From Cupriavidus yeoncheonensis (GTDB taxonomy: Bacteria; Pseudomonadota; Gammaproteobacteria; Burkholderiales; Burkholderiaceae), in contig NZ_CAJPUY010000015.1 of assembly GCF_905397275.1 (NCBI RefSeq), forward strand, positions 107,799-171,798: a stretch of 64,000 nucleotides of DNA. Reading direction: 5' to 3'. Below, in pieces: positions 31,959 through 41,371 of the stretch. Every line of letters starts with the position of its first letter. Position 1 is the first letter of the stretch. A model generated the notes under the pieces. It saw only the letters and a list, made by a program, of their open reading frames with translations. It had not been told where the DNA came from and did not search any database. The position numbers and the translations under genes were made by a program.

Positions 31959-32088
31959 GCCGCAACGGCCCGGTGCGGCGGCGGCACGGCGTGCGCCGGC
32001 ATCTTTGTCGTCTGGAAAATCCCATTGACGCGAAAGCCCGTTTTTTTTAGCATCACGCAACCTTTTAGCGTCACAATTCGAGAACTTG

Positions 32089-33756
32089 ATGAAATTTGGT
32101 CGATTACTGGCGGTGTTTGCAAGCGTGGCGCTGCTGGCTGCCTGCGCCAGCACGCCCACACCGCCCGGCGCCAATGCGTCTGGTGTCCCGACCGCCCTGA
32201 CTTCCGCGCGCAGCGGCAAAGATCCGCTCAACTCGCTCAGCGTCGACAAGACGCTCGCGCCTGGCGCCGCCAGCATCAACCCCGATCAGCCTGGCCTGGA
32301 CTGGCTGCGGGGCCCGTCCTCCGATATCTGGGACCGCATCCGCCGTGGCTTTGCCATGCAGGACCTGGAGGGGACGCTGGTGGATGACCGCACGCAGTGG
32401 TACGCGCAGCGTCCGGAATACATGGAGCGCATGGTGGCCCGGTCGAGCCGCTACCTCTATCACATCGTGGAGGAGCTGGAGCGGCGCAATATGCCGACCG
32501 AGCTGGCGTTGCTGCCGTTCGTCGAGAGCGCGTTCAATCCGCAGGCGCAGTCGAGTGCCAAGGCGGCGGGCATGTGGCAGTTCATCCCGAGCACCGGCAA
32601 GTCCTACAACCTGAAGCAGAACATGTTCCGGGACGAGCGCCGCGATGTGCTGGCCTCGACCGATGCGGCGCTCGACTACCTCGCGCGCCTCTATGACATG
32701 TTCGGCGACTGGCACCTGGCGCTCGCGGCGTACAACTGGGGCGAAGGGGCGGTTTCACGCGCGATCGCGCGCAACCAGGCGCGTGGCCTGCCGACGGACT
32801 ACGCCAGCCTGACGATGCCGAACGAGACGCGCTACTACGTGCCGAAGCTGCAGGCGGTGAAGAACATCATCGCCAACCCCGCGGCCTACGGCGTCCGGTT
32901 GCCCGAGATCCCGGACCATCCGTATTTCGTCACGGTCACCACGAGCCGCGATATCGACGTCAAGCTGGCGGCCAAGCTGGCCAATATGTCGCTGGAGGAG
33001 TTCAAGGCGCTGAACCCGTCGTTCAACCAGCCGGTGATCCTGGGGGCTTCGAACCCGCAGATCCTGCTGCCGTTCGATAACGCGGAACGTTTCCAGTACA
33101 ACCTGAACACCTACCGGGGCGGGTTGTCGAGCTGGACCGCGGTGACGGTAGACAACCGCGAGCGCGTGGAAGCGCTGGCGGCGCGCCTGAACGTTGACCC
33201 GGACACGCTGCGCGAGATCAACAGCATTCCGCGCGGCATGCGCCTGAAGGCCGGCTCGACGGTGATGATCCCGCGTTCGGGCCACCATGACCAGGACATC
33301 AGCGCGACGCTCGCCGACAACGCCATGCTGGCGATGGAGCCCGACCTGCCCGATGCGCGCCGCGTGGTGGTGCGTGCCGGGCGCCGGGATACCGTCGCCT
33401 CGGTGGCGCACCGCTATGGCGTGTCGACCGGCCAGGTGCAATCGTGGAACAAGCTTTCCGGCACCAAGCTGGTGGCGGGGCAAAGCCTGGTGCTGATGGT
33501 GCCGGTGCGCGGCGGCGGGGCGGCCAGGTCGGCGCGTACGGCGCACGCGGAGCCGGCATCCGACAGGGCCGAAGTGGTGCGCGTGTCGGCGCCCGCCAGG
33601 GGCAAGGCCGCAGGGCGCACGCGCATGACGGTGGAAGCCGCGCCACGACAGGCGGCAAGCAAGAGCTCCGGGGCGTCGCGTTCGGCGGCGGCCAAGTCGG
33701 CGCCGTCGGTGAAGGCCTCGTCCAAGGGGGCTTCCAAGGCGGCCAAGGCCCGCTGA
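32089..33756 (+). CDS. mltD: Membrane-bound lytic murein transglycosylase D
   Basis: 555 residues. A lipoprotein signal ends in the lipobox LAAC, with C19 lipidated. The soluble lytic transglycosylase domain (about 110-235) has the catalytic Glu in LLPFVESAFNP and AAGMWQFIPSTGKSYNLK. Two LysM modules follow (about 345-390 and 425-470). The last 80 residues are Ala/Lys/Ser-rich and basic. It cleaves peptidoglycan in the periplasm. Start is the ATG at 32089; a TTG precedes it by one codon. A strong terminator follows. Confidence 0.92.
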   Translation: MKFGRLLAVFASVALLAACASTPTPPGANASGVPTALTSARSGKDPLNSLSVDKTLAPGAASINPDQPGLDWLRGPSSDIWDRIRRGFAMQDLEGTLVDDRTQWYAQRPEYMERMVARSSRYLYHIVEELERRNMPTELALLPFVESAFNPQAQSSAKAAGMWQFIPSTGKSYNLKQNMFRDERRDVLASTDAALDYLARLYDMFGDWHLALAAYNWGEGAVSRAIARNQARGLPTDYASLTMPNETRYYVPKLQAVKNIIANPAAYGVRLPEIPDHPYFVTVTTSRDIDVKLAAKLANMSLEEFKALNPSFNQPVILGASNPQILLPFDNAERFQYNLNTYRGGLSSWTAVTVDNRERVEALAARLNVDPDTLREINSIPRGMRLKAGSTVMIPRSGHHDQDISATLADNAMLAMEPDLPDARRVVVRAGRRDTVASVAHRYGVSTGQVQSWNKLSGTKLVAGQSLVLMVPVRGGGAARSARTAHAEPASDRAEVVRVSAPARGKAAGRTRMTVEAAPRQAASKSSGASRSAAAKSAPSVKASSKGASKAAKAR

Positions 33757-33773
33757 GGTGGCGGAATGAACGG

Positions 33774-33813
33774 AAAAACGGGGCGTCGCCGGCGGCACGC
33801 CCCGTTTTTTTTT
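33774..33813. terminator. Strong terminator after mltD
   Basis: AAAACGGGGCGT pairs with ACGCCCCGTTTT (12 bp) around CGCCGGCGGC, followed by a run of nine T. The A-run on the left makes it usable in both directions. Confidence 0.9.
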
Positions 33814-33932
33814 GCCCCTGCGCCGCTGCGGGGCGTGGCGCATGCCGATCCTGCCGGGGGGCGCACAGGACGTCGTGCCGGTGGCAAACTAGCAGGACGA
33901 TAACTATCCGCAAGACGCGGAGGAGACCTGCC

Positions 33933-35825
33933 ATGACGGCAAGCCAAGCCGTGCATGCCCGTTCGCTGGCCGACCCCGAGGGGTTCTGGGCCGAACAGGC
34001 GCAGCGCATCGACTGGGAAACCCCGTTCGGACAAGTACTGGACAACAGCCGCGCGCCATTTACGCGCTGGTTCGTCGGTGGGCGCACGAATCTCTGCCAC
34101 AACGCCGTGGACCGGCATCTGGCCGCGCGCGCGCAGCAGCCGGCGCTGCTCTGGGTGTCTACCGAGACGGAGCAGGAGCGCACCTTTACCTACGCCCAGT
34201 TGCACGACGAGGTCAGCCGCATGGCCGCTGCCCTGCAAGGGCTCGGCGTGCGCAAGGGCGACCGCGTGCTGGTCTATATGCCGATGATTCCCGAGGCAGC
34301 GTTTGCCATGCTGGCATGCGCGCGCATCGGCGCGATCCATTCGGTCGTGTTCGGCGGCTTTGCCTCGGTCAGCCTGGCGGCGCGCATCGACGACGCGCAG
34401 CCGCGCGTGATTGTCAGCGCCGACGCGGGTTCGCGGGCCGGCAAGGTAGTGCCGTACAAGCCGCTGCTCGACGAGGCCATCCGGCTCTCCGGCCACAAGC
34501 CCGAGAAGGTGCTGCTGGTCGATCGCCAGCTCGCCGACATGCCGCGCGTGGAGGGCCGCGACGAAGACTACGCGGCCTGGCGCGAACGCGCGGCCGGTAC
34601 CGAGGTGCCATGCACGTGGCTGGAATCGTCCGAGCCGTCCTACGTGCTCTACACCTCGGGCACCACCGGCAAGCCCAAGGGGGTGCAGCGCGACACCGGG
34701 GGCTACGCGGTGGCGCTGGCTACCTCGATGGAGTACATCTTCTGCGGCAAGGCCGGCGACACCATGTTCACGGCGTCGGACATCGGCTGGGTCGTCGGGC
34801 ACAGCTACATCGTCTATGGCCCGCTGCTGGCCGGCATGACCACGCTGATGTACGAAGGCACGCCGATCCGCCCGGACGGCGGCATCCTGTGGCGGCTGGT
34901 GGAGCAGTACAAGGTCAACCTGATGTTCAGCGCGCCCACCGCGATCCGCGTGCTGAAGAAACAGGATCCCGCCTTCCTGACGAAATACGACCTGTCGAGC
35001 CTGCGGCTGCTGTTCCTGGCCGGCGAGCCGCTCGACGAGCCCACCGCGCGCTGGATCCAGGACGGCATCGGCAAGCCGGTGGTCGACAATTACTGGCAGA
35101 CGGAATCGGGCTGGCCGATCATCGCGATCCAGCGCGGCATCGAGGTGCTGCCGCCCAAGCTGGGCTCGCCGGGCGTGCCGGCCTATGGCTACGACCTGCG
35201 CATCGTGGACGAGACTACGGGCGAGGAATGCGCCGCCGGCCAGAAGGGCGTAGTGGCCATCGACGGCCCGCTGCCGCCCGGCTGCATGAGCACGGTGTGG
35301 GGCGACGACGAGCGGTTCGTGCGCACCTACTGGTCGGCGGTGCCGAACCGGCTGTGCTATTCGACGTTCGACTGGGGCGTGCGCGACAAGGATGGCTATG
35401 TGTTCATCCTGGGCCGTACCGACGATGTCATCAACGTGGCCGGCCACCGGCTGGGCACGCGCGAGATCGAGGAGAGCCTGTCTTCGCACGCAGGCGTGGC
35501 CGAAGTGGCGGTCGTGGGCGTGCAGGAAGCGCTCAAGGGGCAGGTGGCGATGGGGTTCTGCATTCCCCGTGACGCCGCGCGCACCGCGACGCCGGAGGCG
35601 CGGCTCGCCTTCGAAGGCGAACTCATGAAGACGGTAGAGCAGCAGCTTGGCGCGGTGGCGCGCCCGGCGCGCGTGTTGTTCGTCAACGCACTGCCAAAGA
35701 CGCGCTCGGGAAAAATGCTGCGGCGCGCCATCCAGGCCGTGGCGGAAGGGCGCGACCCGGGCGACCTCACCACGATCGAGGATCCCACCGCGCTGGAACA
35801 GTTGCTGTCGGCCCTGAAGGGCTGA
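33933..35825 (+). CDS. prpE: Propionate-CoA ligase
   Basis: 630 residues, an adenylate-forming enzyme close to PrpE. The signature YTSGTTGKPKGVQRDTGG lies near residues 243-260 and PKTRSGKMLRRAIQ near 588-601, with the catalytic lysine. It activates propionate (and probably other short acids) to the CoA thioester, as in the methylcitrate route. A GGAGGAGA ribosome-binding site precedes the ATG. No prp genes are adjacent. The following operon also needs a CoA ligase but carries its own at 41372. It is the paralogue of acs at 2152. Confidence 0.9.
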   Translation: MTASQAVHARSLADPEGFWAEQAQRIDWETPFGQVLDNSRAPFTRWFVGGRTNLCHNAVDRHLAARAQQPALLWVSTETEQERTFTYAQLHDEVSRMAAALQGLGVRKGDRVLVYMPMIPEAAFAMLACARIGAIHSVVFGGFASVSLAARIDDAQPRVIVSADAGSRAGKVVPYKPLLDEAIRLSGHKPEKVLLVDRQLADMPRVEGRDEDYAAWRERAAGTEVPCTWLESSEPSYVLYTSGTTGKPKGVQRDTGGYAVALATSMEYIFCGKAGDTMFTASDIGWVVGHSYIVYGPLLAGMTTLMYEGTPIRPDGGILWRLVEQYKVNLMFSAPTAIRVLKKQDPAFLTKYDLSSLRLLFLAGEPLDEPTARWIQDGIGKPVVDNYWQTESGWPIIAIQRGIEVLPPKLGSPGVPAYGYDLRIVDETTGEECAAGQKGVVAIDGPLPPGCMSTVWGDDERFVRTYWSAVPNRLCYSTFDWGVRDKDGYVFILGRTDDVINVAGHRLGTREIEESLSSHAGVAEVAVVGVQEALKGQVAMGFCIPRDAARTATPEARLAFEGELMKTVEQQLGAVARPARVLFVNALPKTRSGKMLRRAIQAVAEGRDPGDLTTIEDPTALEQLLSALKG

Positions 35826-35923
35826 GCGGGGACCGGGCAGCCGCGCCCGGCTGACGAACGTTGGGGTGTGCGCCGGTCAGGGCACATCGCAAATTCGGCT
35901 TGCAAGGGCCGCGCATGCAGACT

Positions 35924-35952
35924 AATATTTGAAGCATAAAATATTTAAACAT
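35924..35952. promoter_or_regulatory. AT-rich direct repeat upstream of the aromatic-CoA operon
   Basis: AATATTTGAAGCAT (35924-35937) and AATATTTAAACAT (35940-35952) are near-identical copies 16 bp apart; the AAATATTT core is itself palindromic. This AT-rich block stands out from GC-rich surroundings and ends about 50 bp before the first gene of the operon. It has the form of an operator or promoter, and MarR- or TetR-type regulators use such sites. No regulator gene is encoded beside it. Confidence 0.55.
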
Positions 35953-36002
35953 GATTTAGATGCGCTCCCGCCAGCGGCGGGCAGCCCGGCAGGAGACGAC
36001 AG

Positions 36003-38372
36003 ATGCGAGTGCTTTGTATTGGCGGCGGCCCGGCAGGCTTGTACTTCGGCCTGTTGATGAAGCTGCAGGACCCGGACAACGAGGTCGTGGTGGTGGAGCG
36101 CAACCGGCCCTACGATACCTTCGGCTGGGGCGTGGTGTTCTCCGACGCCACCATGGACAACCTGAAGCAGTCCGACCCGGTCAGCGCCGTCGAGATCAAC
36201 GAGGCCTTCAACCACTGGGACGATATCGACATCCACATCGGCGGGCGCACCATCCGCTCGGGTGGCCATGGCTTCATCGGCATCGGCCGCAAGCGGCTGC
36301 TCAATATCCTGCAGGCGCGCTGCGAAGCGCTCGGCGTGAAGCTGGTGTTCGAGACCGATGTCACGGACGACCAGACGCTGGCCATGCAGTACCAGGCCGA
36401 CCTCGTCATCGCCTCGGACGGCCTGAACAGCCGCATCCGCACGCGCTACGCCGATACTTTCCAGCCCGATATCGACACGCGCCAGTGCCGCTTCGTCTGG
36501 CTGGGCACGCACAAGCTGTTCGACGCCTTCACCTTTGCCTTCGAGAAGACCGAGCACGGCTGGTTCCAGGCCCATGCCTACCGCTTCGACGACGACACCT
36601 CCACCTTCATCGTGGAAACGCCCGAAGAAGTCTGGCGCGCTGCCGGCATCGAGCAGATGAGCCAGGAGGAGGGCATCGCGTACTGTGAAAGGCTCTTCGC
36701 CAGGTACCTCGACGGCAACAAGCTGATCAGCAATGCCACCCACCTGCGCGGCTCGGCGAACTGGATCCGCTTTCCGCGCGTGATCTGCAAGCACTGGGTG
36801 CACTGGAACACGCTGCCCGATGGCCGCCGCGTGCCGGTGGTGCTGATGGGCGATGCCGCGCATACGGCTCACTTCTCGATCGGCTCCGGCACCAAGCTGG
36901 CGCTGGAGGATGCGATCGACCTCGCCACGGAGATCGCCGGATCGGGCCCGTCCGCGCATGATGCGTTGCCGGCGGCGCTGGAGCGCTATGAGGCCACCCG
37001 CAGCGTCGAGGTGCTGAAGATCCAGAACGCCGCGCGCAATTCCACCGAGTGGTTCGAGAATGTCGAGCGCTATGCGGGGCTGGAACCCGAGCAGTTCGCC
37101 TATTCGCTGCTGACGCGTTCGCAGCGGATCTCGCACGAGAACCTGCGCGTGCGCGATGCTGGCTATGTGCAGAAGTTCGAGCACTGGCTGGCAGCCCAGG
37201 CCGGCGTGCGGCCCGAGGCGCTGCGCCTGCGTCAGGACAAGCCGGTGCCCCCCATGTTCACGCCTTTCCACGTGCGTGGCGTGACCCTGAAGAACCGCGT
37301 GGTGGTATCGCCGATGGCGATGTACTCGAGCGTGGACGGCGTGCCGGGCGACTTCCATCTGGTGCACCTTGGCTCGCGCGCGCTCGGTGGCGCCGGCATG
37401 GTGGTGGCCGAGATGACCTGCGTGTCGCCCGATGCGCGCATCACGCCGGCCTGCCCGGGATTGTGGAACGATGCGCAGCGCGATGCCTGGAAGCGCATCG
37501 TCGATTTCGTCCATGCCAACAGCGATGCGCGCATCGCCATGCAGATCGGCCATGCCGGGCGCAAAGGCTCGACGCAGCTCGGCTGGGAGGCCATGGACCA
37601 TCCGCTGCCGCAGGGCAACTGGCCGCTGCTGTCGGCGTCGCCGATCCCGTACCTGCCCGGCGAATCCCAGGTGCCGCGCGAGATGACGCGCGACGACATG
37701 GACCGCGTGCGCGATGACTTCGTCGCCGCCGCGCGCCGCGCCGCGGAGGCCGGCTTTGACTGGCTCGAACTGCACTGCGCCCACGGCTACCTGCTGTCGA
37801 CATTCATCTCGCCGCTGTCCAACCAGCGCACCGACGAGTATGGCGGCACGCTGGCCAACCGCCTGCGCTACCCGCTTGAAGTGTTCGCGGCAGTGCGTGC
37901 GGCGTGGCCGGAGGACAGGCCCATGTCAGTGCGCATCTCCGCGCACGACTGGGTCGAGGGCGGCATCACGCCGGACGACGCCGTGGAGATCGCACGGGCC
38001 TTCAAGGCGGCAGGCGCCGACATGATCGACTGTTCGTCCGGCCAGGTCAGCGCCGACCAGGCGCCGGTGTATGGCCGCATGTACCAGACGCCCTTCGCCG
38101 ACCGCATCCGCAACGAGGCGGACATCCCGACCATTGCGGTGGGCGCGATCTTCGAGGCCGACCATGTCGACAGCATCATCGCGGCCGGTCGCGCCGACCT
38201 GTGTGCCGTGGCGCGCCCGCACCTCGCCGATCCGGCCTGGACGCTGCATGAGGCGGCCAAGCTTGGTTATCGCGACGTGAGCTGGCCGCGCCAGTATGAA
38301 GCCGGCAAGCGCCAGCTCGAAACCAACCTGGAACGCGCCGCGGCCCTGGCCCGCGGCGTGGTGGAGCATTGA
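36003..38372 (+). CDS. abmA: 2-Aminobenzoyl-CoA monooxygenase/reductase (salicylyl-CoA 5-hydroxylase-like bifunctional flavoenzyme)
   Basis: 789 residues in two domains. An FAD monooxygenase (about 1-390) has the dinucleotide-binding GGGPAGLYFGLLM at the N-terminus and GDAAHTAHFSIGSGTKLALE near 282-301. An old-yellow-enzyme NADH:flavin oxidoreductase (about 410-775) has MFTPFHVRGVTLKNRVVV and LHCAHGYLLSTFISPLSNQR. This fusion is characteristic of 2-aminobenzoyl-CoA monooxygenase/reductase and of proteins annotated salicylyl-CoA 5-hydroxylase. It hydroxylates and dearomatises the ring of an aromatic CoA ester. It heads a seven-gene operon whose beta-oxidation-type genes favour the aminobenzoate version. 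Confidence 0.85.
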   Translation: MRVLCIGGGPAGLYFGLLMKLQDPDNEVVVVERNRPYDTFGWGVVFSDATMDNLKQSDPVSAVEINEAFNHWDDIDIHIGGRTIRSGGHGFIGIGRKRLLNILQARCEALGVKLVFETDVTDDQTLAMQYQADLVIASDGLNSRIRTRYADTFQPDIDTRQCRFVWLGTHKLFDAFTFAFEKTEHGWFQAHAYRFDDDTSTFIVETPEEVWRAAGIEQMSQEEGIAYCERLFARYLDGNKLISNATHLRGSANWIRFPRVICKHWVHWNTLPDGRRVPVVLMGDAAHTAHFSIGSGTKLALEDAIDLATEIAGSGPSAHDALPAALERYEATRSVEVLKIQNAARNSTEWFENVERYAGLEPEQFAYSLLTRSQRISHENLRVRDAGYVQKFEHWLAAQAGVRPEALRLRQDKPVPPMFTPFHVRGVTLKNRVVVSPMAMYSSVDGVPGDFHLVHLGSRALGGAGMVVAEMTCVSPDARITPACPGLWNDAQRDAWKRIVDFVHANSDARIAMQIGHAGRKGSTQLGWEAMDHPLPQGNWPLLSASPIPYLPGESQVPREMTRDDMDRVRDDFVAAARRAAEAGFDWLELHCAHGYLLSTFISPLSNQRTDEYGGTLANRLRYPLEVFAAVRAAWPEDRPMSVRISAHDWVEGGITPDDAVEIARAFKAAGADMIDCSSGQVSADQAPVYGRMYQTPFADRIRNEADIPTIAVGAIFEADHVDSIIAAGRADLCAVARPHLADPAWTLHEAAKLGYRDVSWPRQYEAGKRQLETNLERAAALARGVVEH

Positions 38373-38374
38373 CG

Positions 38375-39172
38375 ATGACGGTCGATTCCCTGCAAGGCCG
38401 GCACGCGCTGGTGACCGGCGGCGGGCGCGGCATAGGCGCGGCCATTGCGCGCCGCCTGCTGGCCGAAGGCGCCAGCGTCACGCTGGTGGGCCGCGACGTG
38501 CAGGTGCTGGAGCGTGCGGCCGACGAACTGCGTCCGCTGCTGGCCGAGGGCGCCGTGCTGACGGCGGTGCCGGCGGACATCAGCGATGCCGACAGCGTCT
38601 CCGCCGCGTTCGCCGCGGCGCAGGCCAAGGCCGGCCCGGTCAGCGTGCTCGTGAACAACGCCGGCCAGGCGCACAGCGCGCCGTTCGGCAAGACCAGCCT
38701 GGCGCTGTGGCAACGCATGCTGGACGTCAACCTGACCGGCACCTTCCTGTGCACGCAGGCCGCGCTGCCCGCCATGACGGCGGCGGGGTGGGGGCGCATC
38801 GTCAACGTGGCCAGCACCGCCGGCCTCGTCGGCTATGGCTACGTCAGCGCCTACTGCGCGGCCAAGCACGGCGTGATCGGCCTGACGCGCGCGCTGGCGC
38901 TGGAGACGGCGCGCAGCGGCGTGACCGTCAACGCGGTGTGCCCGGGCTATACCGAGACCGACATCGTGCGCGACGCGGTGGCCAATATCGTGGACAAGAC
39001 CGGCCGCAGCGAGGCCGAGGCGCGCGCCGAACTGGCCGCGCGCAATCCGCAGCGGCGCCTGGTACAGCCCGACGAAGTGGCGGACGCGGTGGCATGGCTG
39101 TGCCGCCCGTCGGCCAGCGCGATGACGGGGCAGGCGATCGCCGTGGCGGGCGGGGAAGTGATGACAGGATAA
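38375..39172 (+). CDS. Short-chain dehydrogenase, 3-hydroxyacyl-CoA type
   Basis: 265 residues. The NAD(P) motif TGGGRGIG is near residue 15 and the catalytic YxxxK (YCAAK) near 160, with S in NVASTAG. Probably oxidises a hydroxyacyl-CoA intermediate after ring opening. The ATG is two bases past the abmA stop; a TTG at 38369 is an alternative. The length and motifs are those of a classical SDR; the substrate is inferred from the operon. Confidence 0.85.
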   Translation: MTVDSLQGRHALVTGGGRGIGAAIARRLLAEGASVTLVGRDVQVLERAADELRPLLAEGAVLTAVPADISDADSVSAAFAAAQAKAGPVSVLVNNAGQAHSAPFGKTSLALWQRMLDVNLTGTFLCTQAALPAMTAAGWGRIVNVASTAGLVGYGYVSAYCAAKHGVIGLTRALALETARSGVTVNAVCPGYTETDIVRDAVANIVDKTGRSEAEARAELAARNPQRRLVQPDEVADAVAWLCRPSASAMTGQAIAVAGGEVMTG

Positions 39173-39260
39173 GCGCGGCAGGGCCAGCGAACATGGCAGC
39201 GGATCGAGCTGCCCACCGCGCTGCACACCGCGCCGCACACCGAACTGACAGAGAGAGAAC

Positions 39261-40112
39261 ATGACCGAAATCGCACTCGACATGCGCCACCATAAGCGCA
39301 GCTTCGCGGACTACACGCCGAAGCACTTCCTGTGGTCCGTCTCGGGCGACGGCAAGGTAGCCACCATTACGCTGAACCGCCCGGAGCGCAAGAACCCGCT
39401 GACGTTCGACTCCTATGCCGAGCTGCGCGACCTGTTCCGCGCGCTGTGCTATGCCAGCGACATCAAGACCGTGGTGGTCACGGGCGCCGGCGGCAATTTC
39501 TGCTCCGGCGGCGACGTGCACGAGATCATCGGCCCGCTCACGAAGATGAGCATGCCTGAACTGCTCGATTTCACGCGCATGACCGGCGATCTCGTCAAGG
39601 CCATGCGTGCCTGCCCGCAACCCGTGATCAGCGCGATTGACGGCATCTGCGCGGGCGCCGGCGCGATGATGGCGCTGGCCTCCGACATGCGCGTGGGTAC
39701 GGCGCGGGCCAAGACCGCATTCCTGTTCGTGCGCGTGGGCCTGGCCGGTGCCGACATGGGCGCGTGCTCGCTGCTGCCGCGCGTGATCGGGCAGGGCCGC
39801 GCCAGCGAACTGCTCTACACCGGGCGCGTGATGACGGCCGAAGAAGGCCTGCAGTGGGGCTTCTTCAATGCGCTGCATGCGTCGGACCAGGTCCTGGCCG
39901 AGGCGCACGCGCTCGCCGCGCAGCTTGCCGCGGGCCCGACCTTCGCGCACGGCGTGACCAAGAAGCTGCTGCACCAGGAGTGGAACATGGGTCTCGATGA
40001 AGCCATCGAGGCGGAGGCCGAAGCCCAGGCCATCTGCATGCAGACGCGCGACTTCCGGCGCGCCTACGAGGCCTTCGTCGCCAAGGGCAAGCCGGTGTTC
40101 GAAGGCGACTGA
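39261..40112 (+). CDS. Enoyl-CoA hydratase/isomerase family protein
   Basis: 283 residues of the crotonase fold. It has the oxyanion-hole segments GNFCSGGDVHEI and AIDGICAGAGAMMALASD, and GLAGADMGACSLLPR near 155-169. It should hydrate or hydrolytically open a ring-derived enoyl-CoA. A GAGAGAGAAC ribosome-binding site precedes the ATG. About 88 bp separate it from the SDR gene, still within the operon. Confidence 0.85.
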   Translation: MTEIALDMRHHKRSFADYTPKHFLWSVSGDGKVATITLNRPERKNPLTFDSYAELRDLFRALCYASDIKTVVVTGAGGNFCSGGDVHEIIGPLTKMSMPELLDFTRMTGDLVKAMRACPQPVISAIDGICAGAGAMMALASDMRVGTARAKTAFLFVRVGLAGADMGACSLLPRVIGQGRASELLYTGRVMTAEEGLQWGFFNALHASDQVLAEAHALAAQLAAGPTFAHGVTKKLLHQEWNMGLDEAIEAEAEAQAICMQTRDFRRAYEAFVAKGKPVFEGD

Positions 40113-40146
40113 GCGCGACCGAAGGCGCGAACCAAAGGGATTTCCG

Positions 40147-41313
40147 ATGTCCGACAAGACCTATCTCGACCTGCCCCTGCTCGACGACTCGCACCGTGTG
40201 CTCGAACGCGACCTGGACGCATGGTGCGCGGCCAAGCTGAAGGTGGACCACAGCGATACCGACGCCGCCTGCCGCGCACTGGTGCGCCAGCTCGGTGAAG
40301 CCGGCTGGCTGCGCTACTGCGTGCCGGCAGAGCATGGCGGCGCCTTGCCGAAGCTCGATTCGCGTTCGCTGTGCCTGCTGCGGGAAACGCTGGCCCGCCA
40401 TGATGGCCTGGCCGATTTTGCCTTTGCCATGCAGGGCCTCGGTTCCGGCGCGATTTCGCTCGCCGGCAGCCCCGGCATCCGCGAGCGCTACCTGCCGCGC
40501 GTGGCGCGCGGCGAGGCCATCGCGGCCTTTGCCTTGTCCGAGCCGGAAGCCGGTTCCGACGTGGCGGCCATGCAGTGCAGCGCGCGGCTCGACGCCGACG
40601 GCAGCCACTACGTGATCGATGGCGCCAAGACCTGGATCTCCAACGGCGGCATTGCCGATTTCTACTGCGTGTTCGTGCGCACCGGCGAAGCGCCGGGCGC
40701 GCGCGGCATCTCCGCCTTCGTGGTCGATGCCGACACGCCGGGCCTGAGCATTGCCGAACGGATCGACGTGATGGCGCCGCACCCGCTCGCCACGCTGCGC
40801 TTCGACAACTGCCGCGTGCCGGTGGCCAATCGCCTGGGCGAGCCCGGGCAGGGCTTCAAGGTGGCGATGATGACGCTGGACATCTTCCGTGCCTCCGTTG
40901 CGGCGGCGGCGCTCGGCTTTGGCCGCGCCGCGCTCGATGAAGCGCTGTCGCGTGCCCGCGCGCGGCCGATGTTCGGCGGCGTGCTGGCCGACCTGCAGCT
41001 CACGCAGGCAGCCATCGGCGATATGGCAACCGCGATCGACGCGGCGGCGCTGCTGACCTATCGCGCGGCCTGGCTGCGCGATGTGAAGGGCGTGCGCACC
41101 ACGCGCGAGGCGGCCATGGCCAAGATGGTCGCCACCGAAAACGCGCAGCAGGTGATCGACCGCGCGCTGCAGATGTTTGGCGGGCTTGGTGTCAAGATCG
41201 GCACGCGCGTGGAAGGGCTCTACCGCGAGATCCGCTCGCTGCGCATCTACGAAGGCGCCACCGAGGTGCAGAAGCTGATCATCGCGCGCGAAACGCTCGC
41301 GGCGGCGGGCTGA
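40147..41313 (+). CDS. Acyl-CoA dehydrogenase
   Basis: 388 residues, a normal-length FAD acyl-CoA dehydrogenase. The signatures AFALSEPEAGSDVAAMQ and the C-terminal LRIYEGATEVQKLIIAR, with Glu in YEGA, are present. Probably introduces a double bond into the opened chain, as in beta-oxidation. The start MSDKTYLDL at 40147 is 34 bp after the hydratase stop. Confidence 0.87.
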   Translation: MSDKTYLDLPLLDDSHRVLERDLDAWCAAKLKVDHSDTDAACRALVRQLGEAGWLRYCVPAEHGGALPKLDSRSLCLLRETLARHDGLADFAFAMQGLGSGAISLAGSPGIRERYLPRVARGEAIAAFALSEPEAGSDVAAMQCSARLDADGSHYVIDGAKTWISNGGIADFYCVFVRTGEAPGARGISAFVVDADTPGLSIAERIDVMAPHPLATLRFDNCRVPVANRLGEPGQGFKVAMMTLDIFRASVAAAALGFGRAALDEALSRARARPMFGGVLADLQLTQAAIGDMATAIDAAALLTYRAAWLRDVKGVRTTREAAMAKMVATENAQQVIDRALQMFGGLGVKIGTRVEGLYREIRSLRIYEGATEVQKLIIARETLAAAG

Positions 41314-41371
41314 GCCCTGAGCCGACAGGGCACCCCATCAAGTCAGCGACACAGCAGACAGGAGACAAGTC

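Noticed and set aside
30351..32279. Long extension of the methyltransferase frame to 642 codons
   Set aside because: The real start is the ATG at 31145; the rest overlaps gloB and mltD in antisense and has no domain.
33414..35489. 691-codon open frame antisense to prpE
   Set aside because: Shadow frame; PrpE motifs are fully intact on the plus strand.
36003..38372. Assignment to a salicylate-gentisate pathway only
   Set aside because: The fused flavoenzyme is often labelled salicylyl-CoA 5-hydroxylase, but the neighbouring SDR, crotonase, acyl-CoA dehydrogenase and aromatic CoA ligase fit the aminobenzoyl-CoA route better.
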